From Nitrososphaerota archaeon (lineage in GTDB: Archaea; Thermoproteota; Nitrososphaeria; Conexivisphaerales; UBA164), in assembly GCA_023381255.1 (NCBI GenBank), contig JAMCTX010000010.1, forward strand, positions 58,643 through 122,642: 64,000 nucleotides of DNA, in the 5' to 3' direction. Position 1 is the first letter of the stretch; each line of letters starts with the position of its first letter. Below, piece after piece: positions 26,872-35,180 of the stretch. The translations under genes were made by a program, and so were the position numbers. The notes beneath the pieces were generated by a model. The model searched no databases. It was not told the DNA's origin and saw nothing but the letters and a program-made list of their open reading frames with translations.

Positions 26872-28017
26872 ATGTTTGGAAAAAGTAAGGATATTTCAAA
26901 GGAAGGAAGCGTGATTGGCTCAACCACAATAGCGTGGGAACCTGAGTTTAAGGAGGGGAAGGTTATGTGGAAGGTGCCACGCCTTATCAGACTTAATGAT
27001 AATATTGTGGTCAGGGAAGACGAAATAGCGGCGTTTTACAGAGATGGCAAGGTGCTTACATATTTTGACAAGCCAAACAGATATGCATTGAGCGATTTTA
27101 ATGCACCTGTTGTAGGCCAACTTTTGAAGTTCTTTACAGGGGTGCAGCAGGAGGCTGAGGTTTACTACCTGCAAAAGAGGTTTATGGATGGAAAATTTGG
27201 TAGTGTACAGCCTTATCAGTTTGTTGACCCAGTTTTTGGAATAGTAAATTTAAAGGTTTTCGGGGAATACAGGTGGAGAGTTTCTTCACCTGAAAATTTT
27301 GTAAACCAGTTTGTTGGAACATTTGCTGCGGAAACTTCTGAAGACGTGGAATCTCGCCTGAAGGAACAGGTTGTGCTGCTGGTATATTCCGCCATTGGTA
27401 AAATGAAGGAACAGGGACTTAAAGTGACAGATCTCGCGGCTAACCTGACAAACATAGAGCAAATTGTGCTGGGACTATCTCCTGATAACTTTGCACAATA
27501 TGGTGTGGAAATAAACAAAATTTCAGGTTTGAATATCAGTTTGCCTGATGAAGTTCAAAAGGCAATAGACACCAGGTCAGAAATGTCAGTGCTTGGGGTC
27601 AATTATATACAATACCAGGCAGGACAGGCAATGGTCGACGCTGCAAAAAACAATTCTGGAACAGCCGGAGCATTTGCGGGGCTAGGAGCAGGACTTGGTG
27701 CTGGGGCCGGCATTGGTTATTCAATGGGCGGGCAGCTAACACAAGGCATTGCACCTCAACCCACTAAAACGTGCGCAAAGTGCGGGGCAATTATACCTGC
27801 TAATGCAACGTTTTGCCCAAGTTGTGGAGCACCACAGCCTCAAACAGGTCAAACAACAACGTGCCCTAAATGTGGTTCGCCAGTGCCTGCAGGCGCAAAA
27901 TTCTGCCCAAATTGTGGAGCGCCTATAGGCCAAATACAAGAAAAGAAATGCCCTAATTGTGGAGCATCAGTGCCATCTTCAAGCAAATTCTGCCCCAATT
28001 GCGGAAAACCATTATAG
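26872..28017 (+). CDS. SPFH-domain protein with three C-terminal zinc-ribbon units (YdjI-like)
   Basis: 381 aa. The N-terminal 230 residues resemble the SPFH/virion-core (YdjI) family: WKVPRLIRLNDNIVVREDEIA, then FGEYRWRVSSPENFV. A Gly/Ala-rich linker (about 262-292) leads to three tandem double-CxxC zinc ribbons: CAKCGAIIP...FCPSCGAP, CPKCGSPVP...FCPNCGAP and CPNCGASVP...FCPNCGKP. No transmembrane helix is obvious; SPFH proteins associate with membranes as oligomers. Middle gene of a three-gene cluster. By analogy with the bacterial ydj set it may act in membrane stress or scaffold assembly. The zinc ribbons are probably protein-binding. Confidence 0.75.
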   Translation: MFGKSKDISKEGSVIGSTTIAWEPEFKEGKVMWKVPRLIRLNDNIVVREDEIAAFYRDGKVLTYFDKPNRYALSDFNAPVVGQLLKFFTGVQQEAEVYYLQKRFMDGKFGSVQPYQFVDPVFGIVNLKVFGEYRWRVSSPENFVNQFVGTFAAETSEDVESRLKEQVVLLVYSAIGKMKEQGLKVTDLAANLTNIEQIVLGLSPDNFAQYGVEINKISGLNISLPDEVQKAIDTRSEMSVLGVNYIQYQAGQAMVDAAKNNSGTAGAFAGLGAGLGAGAGIGYSMGGQLTQGIAPQPTKTCAKCGAIIPANATFCPSCGAPQPQTGQTTTCPKCGSPVPAGAKFCPNCGAPIGQIQEKKCPNCGASVPSSSKFCPNCGKPL

Positions 28018-28032
28018 GAGGATTAAAGAAAA

Positions 28033-29019
28033 ATGTTCTGCCCAAAATGTGGAACGCAATTGCCTGACGATGCTAAATTTTGCTACAAATGTGGTGCACC
28101 AATCAATGCGCCAGTTGATTCACAGCAAAAATCCATCCCCAATATAATTGCGCCTTCAGGAATATCTGAACTCAAGTGCCCGAGCTGCGGGGCTCCATTG
28201 ACCCCCAAGTTTGGTGAGATGATAATAACCTGTGAATACTGCGGATCAAGCATAACTCTTGCCAGTGACGGATGGAAAAGCATACTTAAACACACTACTC
28301 TACCCCTGAACTTTGCTGATGAGCAGGCAGTTGAGGAAAAGGTCAAAGGGCTTATGGATAGGGGATTCATACACAGGCATTTGGCTGAAAGCTCTACAAA
28401 GGAAGAATTTAACGTGAGCTATATACCATACTGGATAATCCCAGTATCAGCAAGAACCACCGTCACAAGTGTTAATGTAGCTTCCCAAGTAGGGTCTACT
28501 GTCACAGAAATGGCTGTGCTTGGGTTGCTCATGGGTGGAATGAGTGGAGGGCGCAGGAGGCTTTATACAGGCGGTTCATTTTTTAGCCGCATGTTTGCGG
28601 GAGGCATATATAGTGGAAATCAGGGAAATCTTACGGTAAATACTATTAATGAAAACTATAATTATCCAGTAATTGCTGTTAAATCCCTAATGCAATACCA
28701 ACCAAAGAACTACGAGTTTTCATTGGAGAGCAGGACGCTATTTGACGTATCTAAAGTTAAATCTACGAAGGTTCTAAATGGCGATATCGGTGAAGATACG
28801 GCTAAGGAACAGGCAAAGACGCTTGTAGCACAGTTGCAAAGCGATAAAGCCCACAAACAATACCATATGATACAAAGCATAAAATCTGATATAGATGTGG
28901 GTGACGGCGAACTTTTGCATGTACCTATATGGTTCGCAAGATATGATCATAAGGGTAACAAAATAGTGCTGCTAATTGATGGAAATTCTGGGAACATAAT
29001 CAACAGCGTGGGTTTATAA
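28033..29019 (+). CDS. Zinc-ribbon protein of the SPFH cluster (YdjG-like)
   Basis: 328 aa. An N-terminal zinc ribbon (CPKCGTQLP...FCYKCGAP) is followed by a second, TFIIB-like ribbon (LKCPSCGAPLTP...TCEYCGSSITL). A long beta-rich region follows, with a Gly/Arg-rich segment (LMGGMSGGRRRLYTGG) at about residues 160-180. The C-terminal part ends in LLIDGNSGNIINSVGL. Strong GGAGG ribosome site at 28018. The layout (zinc ribbons plus beta domain next to an SPFH zinc-ribbon protein) matches YdjG of the Bacillus ydjFGHI operon. Function in archaea is unknown to me. The N-terminal ribbon is of the same type as those of its neighbour, suggesting they bind the same partner. Confidence 0.7.
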   Translation: MFCPKCGTQLPDDAKFCYKCGAPINAPVDSQQKSIPNIIAPSGISELKCPSCGAPLTPKFGEMIITCEYCGSSITLASDGWKSILKHTTLPLNFADEQAVEEKVKGLMDRGFIHRHLAESSTKEEFNVSYIPYWIIPVSARTTVTSVNVASQVGSTVTEMAVLGLLMGGMSGGRRRLYTGGSFFSRMFAGGIYSGNQGNLTVNTINENYNYPVIAVKSLMQYQPKNYEFSLESRTLFDVSKVKSTKVLNGDIGEDTAKEQAKTLVAQLQSDKAHKQYHMIQSIKSDIDVGDGELLHVPIWFARYDHKGNKIVLLIDGNSGNIINSVGL

Positions 29020-29024
29020 TAGCT

Positions 29025-30218
29025 TTAACCTCTTTTAGCCGCGCTTGCTATTTTTATTATATCATTGTTTTTAAGCTGATGTTCAGCACTAAGCTTCATT
29101 TTTGTCCTGGCATCTACTGCATAGAGAAATCCCTCACCCAAGTCTGTATGTATTATAAATGCGAGATCTCGCGTAGTTGAACCCCTCTTTATAAGATGCG
29201 CATCAGGCAACACATTGCCCTTTTTATCGCTGAATTTGTTCTCATCTTCTACAGGGTAAACAACTATCATATCAAGCAGCGTAAAGTAAACATAATTTAT
29301 AACTTGCTGGATGCCTGTTGAGCCGTATTTTTTTAATATCCTGTTTACAAATTCAAGTGCACCTTTCTGCGCTTCTGTCAAATTGCCTACTATCTCAAAC
29401 TTATCTTCTCCGGGTCTATACTTAAGCAGACCAGATTTTGCCGCCTTCCTCAGCAATAGTTCCGCCTCTGCAGAAACCGGTATAACAGTCCTGCCGCTTT
29501 GAATCAATTTTTTTATGTTTTCATCTGAACTCTGGATATCAGCCTTATTAGCAGCTATCAGTATCGGCTTTGATCGGACCCTGACCTTTTTGGAAAATTC
29601 CAGAACAGTTTTATCATCCCATTCGCTGTACTTTAATTTAGAGATAACAGGATCGTCAAGAAGTATTGCCTTTATGGTAACGCTGTCTACGCCAAGTCCG
29701 CTCAATCTTGGAGCTATTATACCAATTACCTCATCCATTTTGACAGAACGATTTATTTTCTGCATGTCTTTCATTATGATCCCTGCTATCCAAAGATCAA
29801 CTTCGTTTTCTATAAATTCTACGTCTTGCAGAGGATCGTGGGATGGATTTTCAAGCGCTCTTCCTTCTTCATCCGTGTAACCTGACGCATCAATGACATG
29901 AATCAACGCGTCAGCCCTCATTACAGAATCTAGGAACTGATTTCCTAGTCCCTCACCCTTGTGCGCTCCGGGTATGAGCCCGGGCAAATCAACAAGCTTA
30001 ACCGGTATGTATCTTATTCCATCTTCACATCTTGAATTTACCGGGTTGTCCTTTATACCCAATTCTCTACATACACAATTTGTTGCAACCCATGCTATTC
30101 CCACATTGGGTTCTATTGTAGTAAATGGGTAGTTAGCAACCTTTGCAGAAAGCATTGTAGCCGCATTAAAAAAAGTAGACTTTCCAGCATTTGGCTTACC
30201 TATTAAACCTACTAACAT
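29025..30218 (-). CDS. OBG/YchF-family GTPase with TGS domain
   Basis: 397 aa. P-loop GKPNAGKSTFFNAAT (residues 7-21), switch region NYPFTTIEPNVGIA, DLPGLIPGAHKGEGLG (G3), ANKAD (G4), and a C-terminal TGS domain (VYPVEDENKF to the end, with IHTDLGEGFLYAVDARTK). The length and the Cys/Asp-rich insertion after the first strands match the archaeal YchF-like group, which binds ribosomes or RNA. It converges on the SPFH cluster with only 5 nt between stop codons. Confidence 0.9.
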   Translation of the reverse strand: MLVGLIGKPNAGKSTFFNAATMLSAKVANYPFTTIEPNVGIAWVATNCVCRELGIKDNPVNSRCEDGIRYIPVKLVDLPGLIPGAHKGEGLGNQFLDSVMRADALIHVIDASGYTDEEGRALENPSHDPLQDVEFIENEVDLWIAGIIMKDMQKINRSVKMDEVIGIIAPRLSGLGVDSVTIKAILLDDPVISKLKYSEWDDKTVLEFSKKVRVRSKPILIAANKADIQSSDENIKKLIQSGRTVIPVSAEAELLLRKAAKSGLLKYRPGEDKFEIVGNLTEAQKGALEFVNRILKKYGSTGIQQVINYVYFTLLDMIVVYPVEDENKFSDKKGNVLPDAHLIKRGSTTRDLAFIIHTDLGEGFLYAVDARTKMKLSAEHQLKNNDIIKIASAAKRG

Positions 30219-30269
30219 AACCTATTCCCTTTTAATATAAGTTAGCGGTGTATTAATGCTTTTTAATAT

Positions 30270-30803
30270 CTATTGCCATCTTAATTTGATTGTTGTCAGA
30301 GTAATTTGCCTGTCTTTTAAATTTAATGTAGCACGATTTGTTTGAATGCTAGTTCCTGATAAATTCAGTTGATTAAGATTCAGAGGTTCTATTTCCTTAA
30401 ATTCAGTTTTTAGATCTTCCAAGTAGCTGTCGCCAGGCGCGAAATCAAGTATTATTAAGGATTTAGATACTCTTTTTGCTTCATTCAAGGCTTGAACTTT
30501 GCATTTTATAAATGACATTGAAAAAGCAAATATAAGCGTGTCCATCGACTTGTCCCTAAATGGGAGTGAACATGCGCTTCCCACAAGTACAGATTTTACT
30601 CTCGTCTTTGCAAATTCTATCATGACCCGTGACTGGTCCATTGCAAGCTCGGCCCCCAGCTCACCAGCAAATCTGCCAGTACCGGCTCCAATTTCAGCAG
30701 ATCTGCCTTCGATTCCAGCAGCCCTTATAATATCGGCTTCCTGCAAAAAAACGGTGCGGTTATATTCATACCATTTATCATAGGTTGCAGGATTAAATTC
30801 CAT
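30270..30803 (-). CDS. SAM-dependent class I methyltransferase
   Basis: 177 aa from the ATG at 30801-30803 (MEFNPATYDKWYEYN, a common start for UbiE-like enzymes). A longer frame to 30893 would overlap the small ORF upstream and adds non-homologous sequence. Motif I is AEIGAGTGRFAGELG, followed by the acidic-strand region and SLPFRDKSMDTLIFAFS (motif post-II). The methyl acceptor is unknown. It is 7 nt downstream of the small ORF at 30811-31026 and 51 nt upstream of YchF, so it may belong to one unit. Confidence 0.75.
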   Translation of the reverse strand: MEFNPATYDKWYEYNRTVFLQEADIIRAAGIEGRSAEIGAGTGRFAGELGAELAMDQSRVMIEFAKTRVKSVLVGSACSLPFRDKSMDTLIFAFSMSFIKCKVQALNEAKRVSKSLIILDFAPGDSYLEDLKTEFKEIEPLNLNQLNLSGTSIQTNRATLNLKDRQITLTTIKLRWQ

Positions 30804-30810
30804 TGTGCCA

Positions 30811-31026
30811 TCAACTTTTAAACGTAGCCCGCTGGCCTCCTGCTTTAGCAATGCAGACCGTGTTTTTGACAAGCCAGCAGACAACGGAATCATGCCGTGT
30901 AACGAATTCCTTCATCACTGTCAAGTTATTGTTAGTGCTGTTGTATCCCAGCCTTTTATTTACAGGTCTTACTTTTATCCAGTTTTTCTTTTCTTGCTTG
31001 AGCCCCAACCTATACGCCAAAAGCAT
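30811..31026 (-). CDS. Small basic hypothetical protein (71 aa)
   Basis: The frame opens at an ATG at 31024-31026, 26 nt downstream of an ATATATAA box (31048-31055), which fits a leaderless start. An upstream ATG at 31047 lies too close to the box. Stop at 30811, followed 7 nt later by the methyltransferase start. The protein is basic in its first half (LGLKQEKKNWIKVRPVNKR) and contains two cysteines. Family not recognised. A chance ORF is possible. Confidence 0.35.
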   Translation of the reverse strand: MLLAYRLGLKQEKKNWIKVRPVNKRLGYNSTNNNLTVMKEFVTRHDSVVCWLVKNTVCIAKAGGQRATFKS

Positions 31027-31055
31027 GATTATATTATATTTATCCAAATATATAA

Positions 31056-31502
31056 GGGCTGCATTTATAATGAATAACCCTTCGGCTAAAAACTTTTTCC
31101 TGCTTTACGAAGCTACAGCTGCATGGCTGTGAACTTATTTAATAAAGTGATGGACGTTTTTCAAGCCATCAGCATATACTGGATAATTCAACGACGACTT
31201 TTCAGAATTCTTGCGTATAAATATGATGTTTATCTTTCTCAGCTAGTTGCACACGAACCGGTTGATGCCAAAGTGCTTTTCCAACGGGTTGCCCCTCAGG
31301 TGTATGTAATTCCGCCTTGGCTGCTGCATCATTGTTTACATTATCTATAAACTCATTTGCGAAAAGCTCCTGTTAGAAGTCATGTATATCCTTCATAAAT
31401 AATTGGAGAATTACTGCTCCCACAGACTCCAAAATTTAAATAAAAATAATGTTGCCAAAAAAGCTCAAAAAAGAATAAAAATTGTATTGATAACATCTTG
31501 AT
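31056..31502. other. Intergenic region without recognised gene
   Basis: About 450 nt between the small ORF promoter and the 3' end of the deoxyhypusine synthase gene. A 75-codon + strand frame at 31123 has no promoter or family support. The 11-mer AATTACTGCTC recurs at about 31410. Confidence 0.5.
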
Positions 31503-32537
31503 TTATTTTATGTATTTTTCAACGTCTTTGAATATAAATGAGTAATCTTTATTGTTCCTTTTTATTCCCTTTTCATATATTGCGTGTAATACTATCGGCA
31601 AAGCTATCGTTGCGTCACAATAGCATACAGCATTCCCGCCTTCTTGCGATATTTTGCCCCAGCTCACTGCTTCCTCAAAAGTTGCCCCACTCAATCCACC
31701 CCACTGGGGGGAATCAGATGTTATTTGTATAGCGAACTTGTGAGGCTTAACGACCTCTTCTTTCTTGTCCCTTTCAAGCAATAGAGCTTTAATTACTGCC
31801 ATTAACTGTATTGTGTCTTTGGGCACCCCGCCACCTATGTAAACAACTGCAGTTTCATCAGATTTCATTGCTATCTCAGTCATCTGCTCAAAATCCTTGA
31901 ATTGGTCTAGGATTATCCTGCCGCTTTTGCTCAATACGGAAGCAATGCCATAGCTGCTATCCATTATTGCAGGGGAAAATATTGGCACCTTCTTTTTATA
32001 TGCCCTTGTTGATATTGAGTCTATTCCAGCTTTGTCCAGCTTATACCCAAGAAGATACATTAGTTCAGCTGTAGAATATATATGATCCCTCCTGAGTTCC
32101 CCTATAAAATCTGTCAAAAGTTTCTCCATTTCTCTGTATTTATACTCGTCTGCCCATTCATCATAGTAACGGTCTATCTTGTATTTTAGCAGCATCCCAT
32201 CATCAACGTAAGGTGTACCCTTGCCGTAGGGAAATCCCATACCAGCATATATATCTTCAGAAATGTTGGCGCCTGTGGAAACCAGAACATCCAAATAACC
32301 ATCTTCTATTATCTTTGCCACAAGTTTCCACATGCCAGCAGTTGACATTGAACCAGTAAACCCAGTAAAAATAGCTACGCTGGGGTCACTTAGCATTTCT
32401 TGCCAAACATGGAAAACTTCCCCAAGCTTGCGCCCCTGAAATGAGGTTTTGCTCATTGCATCAAGAAGTTCAGAAACACTTCTCTTTTTTATGTCGATAG
32501 GTTCAACGGTTTCCTTAAAGAAATCATCTCTCTTCAT
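31503..32537 (-). CDS. dys: Deoxyhypusine synthase
   Basis: 344 aa. It transfers the butylamine group of spermidine to the conserved lysine of aIF5A using NAD. Characteristic segments: FTGFTGSMSTAGMWKLVAKI near the N-terminus, LVSTGANISEDIYAGMG (NAD-binding), YIGGGVPKDTIQL, and near the C-terminus AVSWGKISQEGGNA with the catalytic lysine, followed by YCDATIALPIVLHA. It is slightly longer than average but has all blocks. It is a single gene, separated from neighbours by 77 nt or more. Confidence 0.95.
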   Translation of the reverse strand: MKRDDFFKETVEPIDIKKRSVSELLDAMSKTSFQGRKLGEVFHVWQEMLSDPSVAIFTGFTGSMSTAGMWKLVAKIIEDGYLDVLVSTGANISEDIYAGMGFPYGKGTPYVDDGMLLKYKIDRYYDEWADEYKYREMEKLLTDFIGELRRDHIYSTAELMYLLGYKLDKAGIDSISTRAYKKKVPIFSPAIMDSSYGIASVLSKSGRIILDQFKDFEQMTEIAMKSDETAVVYIGGGVPKDTIQLMAVIKALLLERDKKEEVVKPHKFAIQITSDSPQWGGLSGATFEEAVSWGKISQEGGNAVCYCDATIALPIVLHAIYEKGIKRNNKDYSFIFKDVEKYIK

Positions 32538-32614
32538 TGCTTAACAATATAAAGCGTGTAAATTTAAATTTATCCAATTAAAAATAAAAAATAAAAATAA
32601 AAATTTAAAAGGGT

Positions 32615-32920
32615 TTATGATTCTTCTTCGTCGTCGTCTTCGTCGTCATCAGATGCTTCCTTTTCTACCTGTGGCTCAGATGTTTCAGATGATTGGCCTT
32701 CCTCTGCTATCTTACCAACAGCAAACCTATCGGCCACTTTTGTAATCTTTACTTTGTATTTCTGTCCTTTCTGAGCTCCAGCTATGAAAATTACGAAGCC
32801 CTTTATTCTAGCTACTCCGTCTCCCCTTTTGCTTATTTCACTTACTTCTAGTTCATATTCAGCTCCTACCCTTACGGGTTTAGAACCGAATCGTCCAGAA
32901 ACGTTATCGTCTCGTTCCAA
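32615..32920 (-). CDS. TRAM-domain RNA-binding protein with acidic tail
   Basis: 101 aa. The TRAM beta-barrel (VGAEYELEVSEISKRGDGVA, RIKGFVIFIAGAQKGQKYKV, KITKVADRFAVGKI) occupies residues 17-75. It is followed by an unusual tail of about 30 residues that is almost entirely acidic, ending DDDEDDDEEES. Small stand-alone TRAM proteins in archaea bind RNA and act as chaperones. The acidic tail could tune RNA release or mimic nucleic acid, which is inference. Its start is about 130 nt from the divergent PP-loop gene at 33046. Confidence 0.85.
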   Translation of the reverse strand: MERDDNVSGRFGSKPVRVGAEYELEVSEISKRGDGVARIKGFVIFIAGAQKGQKYKVKITKVADRFAVGKIAEEGQSSETSEPQVEKEASDDDEDDDEEES

Positions 32921-33013
32921 ACGTATTTTCGCCCATTTTCCATTCTTGCCCTAGCTTATAAGCTTTTTTATAGTTACCACTTTTCTCTCTTTTCTTTAAA
33001 TTATTACGTATAG

Positions 33014-33020
33014 TTTATAA
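33014..33020 (+). promoter_or_regulatory. TATA box of the PP-loop gene
   Basis: TTTATAA centred 29 nt before the ATG at 33046; a leaderless mRNA is expected. Confidence 0.5.
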
Positions 33021-33045
33021 TTACATTAAAGGCAGCTTATAAATA

Positions 33046-34026
33046 ATGAAAGCTGTAGCGCTGGTTTCTGGCGGGCTTGACAGTATCCTAGCAATGAAAA
33101 TAGTACAAGAGATGGGCATTGATGTGATACCATTGCATATAATTACGCCGTTTAATGAATCCTGCTGCAGCAACCTTACTTTGCTTTCAGAGCTCATCGA
33201 AAATCAGGGATTGAAACTTGAGACAGTGAATGCTGGTATGGATTATGTTGAAATGGTAAAAAAACCAAAATTCGGATATGGAAGCGCAATTAATCCATGC
33301 AGGGATTGCAGAGCGTATATGTTGAAAAAGGCAAAAGAAATTATGGACAAAGAGGGAGCTAATTTTATAGTTACCGGTGAGGTTCTGGATCAGCGCCCAA
33401 TGTCACAGAATAAAAAGGCTATGATGCTTGTCGAGAAAGAGATGGGGCTTGAAGGAACAATATTGAGGCCACTTTCTGGTAAAATCCTGCCACCAACTAT
33501 ACCAGAACAAAAGGGTTTAGTGGATAGATATAAAATGCTGGATATAAAGGGCCGCAGCAGAAAAAGGCAGGCTGAACTTGCAAGGAAGCTAGGATTAAAT
33601 GATTGGCCAAATTCTGCTGGAGGCTGTTTGTTAACTGACCAGAGATTTGCATTAAAACTAAAAGATTTATTTAAACACAAGCAGAGTTATTTTATAGACG
33701 ATATAAGCATCCTGAAGGTAGGCAGACATTTCAGGTTATCAAAAGATACTAAACTTGTCATTGGCAGAAATGAAAAAGAAAACCAGCTATTGTCTTTTTT
33801 TAAAAGGTTCCCTTTGCTTATGCCGGTTAATTTCAATGGTCCTACAGGAGTGCTTGACGGAAATATAGAAAATGCCGGTCTAGCAGCTTCAATTGTATAC
33901 TCTTACAGCGACAAGGTTGATGACCCCGTAATTGCTCTTTGCACTGTAGATAAAACTGAAAAAATTATTCCTCAAGCAATTTCACGTGAAATGGCAAAAA
34001 AATATTTAATAATTAATCATCAATAA
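33046..34026 (+). CDS. PP-loop ATPase, tRNA-thiolation-like (ThiI/MnmA-related)
   Basis: 326 aa. The N-terminal PP-loop SGGLDSILAMKIVQEMG (residues 8-24) binds ATP for adenylation of a base. It is followed by cysteines in NESCCSN (38-44), a NPCRDCRAYML block (about 84-94) and IVTGEVLDQRPMSQN (107-121), all typical of ThiI/MnmA-like tRNA sulfurtransferases. GGCLLTDQRFALKLKD at about 187-202 matches the archaeal stand-alone group. No THUMP domain is present. It most likely introduces sulfur into a tRNA uridine, possibly by a sulfur carrier or a cluster. It overlaps the convergent ECF gene by 7 nt at the stops. Confidence 0.8.
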   Translation: MKAVALVSGGLDSILAMKIVQEMGIDVIPLHIITPFNESCCSNLTLLSELIENQGLKLETVNAGMDYVEMVKKPKFGYGSAINPCRDCRAYMLKKAKEIMDKEGANFIVTGEVLDQRPMSQNKKAMMLVEKEMGLEGTILRPLSGKILPPTIPEQKGLVDRYKMLDIKGRSRKRQAELARKLGLNDWPNSAGGCLLTDQRFALKLKDLFKHKQSYFIDDISILKVGRHFRLSKDTKLVIGRNEKENQLLSFFKRFPLLMPVNFNGPTGVLDGNIENAGLAASIVYSYSDKVDDPVIALCTVDKTEKIIPQAISREMAKKYLIINHQ

Positions 34027-34622
34027 ACCTTGGGCAATAGCTGCGGAAATATCCTTACTATGCTTTTTGTTATGGCAAAAGCAAAAACTATTGTAATTAG
34101 CCCAGCCAACAAGTTAAAAATACTTGTCAAACCGGCAAGCAGCATTGCAATTTCAAACGGACTGGTCAGGCTTATGCCCAGTATTGACATTGCAAGCTTC
34201 GCGGTAGGAAGATAAATCGAGGGCATTATAATATAATACAGCGCTAACGTAACAAACAACATTATTATTACTCTGAAAATTGAACCAAACGCAGCCATAA
34301 TGCCTTTCTTGAACCTGCTTTTATTGCCTACTTTGAACCCCAAATAGAGGCCACCAAACATGCTGAGTTCGGCAAAAAGCTTCATTGCAGGAGAAAAAAT
34401 TGTAAAGGACCCTATAATATAAAGTATTAAACAGTGAACCCCAGCAGATATAAGTCCCCCTTTTGGGCCAAGAATCATAAAGGCTAAAGCATCAGGAATT
34501 TCTGCAAGGTCGAATTCCAAAAATGGAAGCAAAGGGAATGGAAATGCGAGATGCATCTCTGCAATGGCTCCCGAAGCTGCTGCAAACATTGCTAACATCG
34601 TATAGTACTGTGACTTCCTCAT
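34020..34622 (-). CDS. ECF transporter S component (RibU-like)
   Basis: 200 aa, about six hydrophobic segments. The region FLEFDLAEIPDALAFMILGP, then KGGLISAGVHCLI, resembles the substrate-specificity component of riboflavin-type ECF transporters (FDxxDxPxLxxxxxxGPxxG). The ATPase and T subunits are not in the window and may be shared elsewhere. A perfect inverted repeat lies over its promoter (34650-34680) and a small wHTH gene follows upstream on the same strand, so the pair may be a regulated uptake unit. Substrate is an inference. Confidence 0.72.
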   Translation of the reverse strand: MRKSQYYTMLAMFAAASGAIAEMHLAFPFPLLPFLEFDLAEIPDALAFMILGPKGGLISAGVHCLILYIIGSFTIFSPAMKLFAELSMFGGLYLGFKVGNKSRFKKGIMAAFGSIFRVIIMLFVTLALYYIIMPSIYLPTAKLAMSILGISLTSPFEIAMLLAGLTSIFNLLAGLITIVFAFAITKSIVRIFPQLLPKVY

Positions 34623-34649
34623 GTCATCATGTTGTTATTAATAATATTA

Positions 34650-34680
34650 TATAAAGATATACTTTATCTATATCTTTATA
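34650..34680. promoter_or_regulatory. Perfect 12-bp inverted repeat over the ECF-component promoter
   Basis: TATAAAGATATA (34650-34661) and its exact reverse complement TATATCTTTATA (34669-34680) are separated by 7 nt. The repeat starts 28 nt upstream of the ECF ATG, so the near arm includes the likely TATA element. It also lies 12 nt beyond the end of the wHTH gene. Probable operator; alternatively two divergent TATA boxes. Confidence 0.55.
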
Positions 34681-34692
34681 TTACTTTTTTTA

Positions 34693-34971
34693 TCATAATA
34701 AAGTGTTAATTAAATCAAACAATTTATTTAATTCGTCCTTTTTCCTTATATAAGGTACGCGGGACCTGCCCACAATATAAATGCCCACGATGCCAGCTTT
34801 TTCGAGCGTTTCTACATCCCTATACACTGCAGAATAATCCTTACCAAGAATTCTTGAAAGCCCTTCTATATGGATGGGTTGCTGCGAAGCCGTTAACACC
34901 TGAAGAATTTTTAATCTATTTTCGTTTGCTAGAGCCTTGAGCAATGAGTAAACTTTTTCGTTTGATGACAT
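34693..34971 (-). CDS. Small winged-helix (ArsR/MarR-like) transcription regulator
   Basis: 92 aa. Helix-turn-helix pattern ALANENRLKILQVLTAS, QPIHIEGLSRILGKDYSAVYRD (recognition helix) and VETLEKAGIVGIYIVGRSRVPY (wing) cover the whole protein. No sensor cysteines or ligand domain. It is transcribed with the ECF S component 70 nt downstream, and an inverted repeat lies between them. This suggests control of that gene or autoregulation. The ligand, if any, is unknown. Confidence 0.8.
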   Translation of the reverse strand: MSSNEKVYSLLKALANENRLKILQVLTASQQPIHIEGLSRILGKDYSAVYRDVETLEKAGIVGIYIVGRSRVPYIRKKDELNKLFDLINTLL

Positions 34972-34980
34972 AAATTAATG

Positions 34981-35155
34981 TTATTTTTAGCTAAATATAT
35001 TCCTTTTTATTGCTGCTAGCCATTATCCCGACAAATCACTGCTAAATTACTGCTCGCCGCAAATGCTTTACAATTCAGATTAGCTAAAAAGATTTCAATT
35101 TTTTATCATTATTATGCATCCCAGTTTCGAAACTTAGTTTTTGCCTTAGAAAATT
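34981..35155. other. Intergenic region before nop5
   Basis: AT-rich spacer. It holds the divergent promoters of the wHTH and nop5 genes (TATATATAC box near 35157-35166). The intergenic 11-mer AATTACTGCTC recurs at about 35044. Confidence 0.4.
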
Positions 35156-35180
35156 CTTATATATACACAATATTAAGTTA

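Noticed and set aside
31123..31350. 75-codon + strand frame in the gap before deoxyhypusine synthase
   Set aside because: No promoter or ribosome site at the right distance, no recognisable domain, and a composition like neighbouring non-coding DNA.
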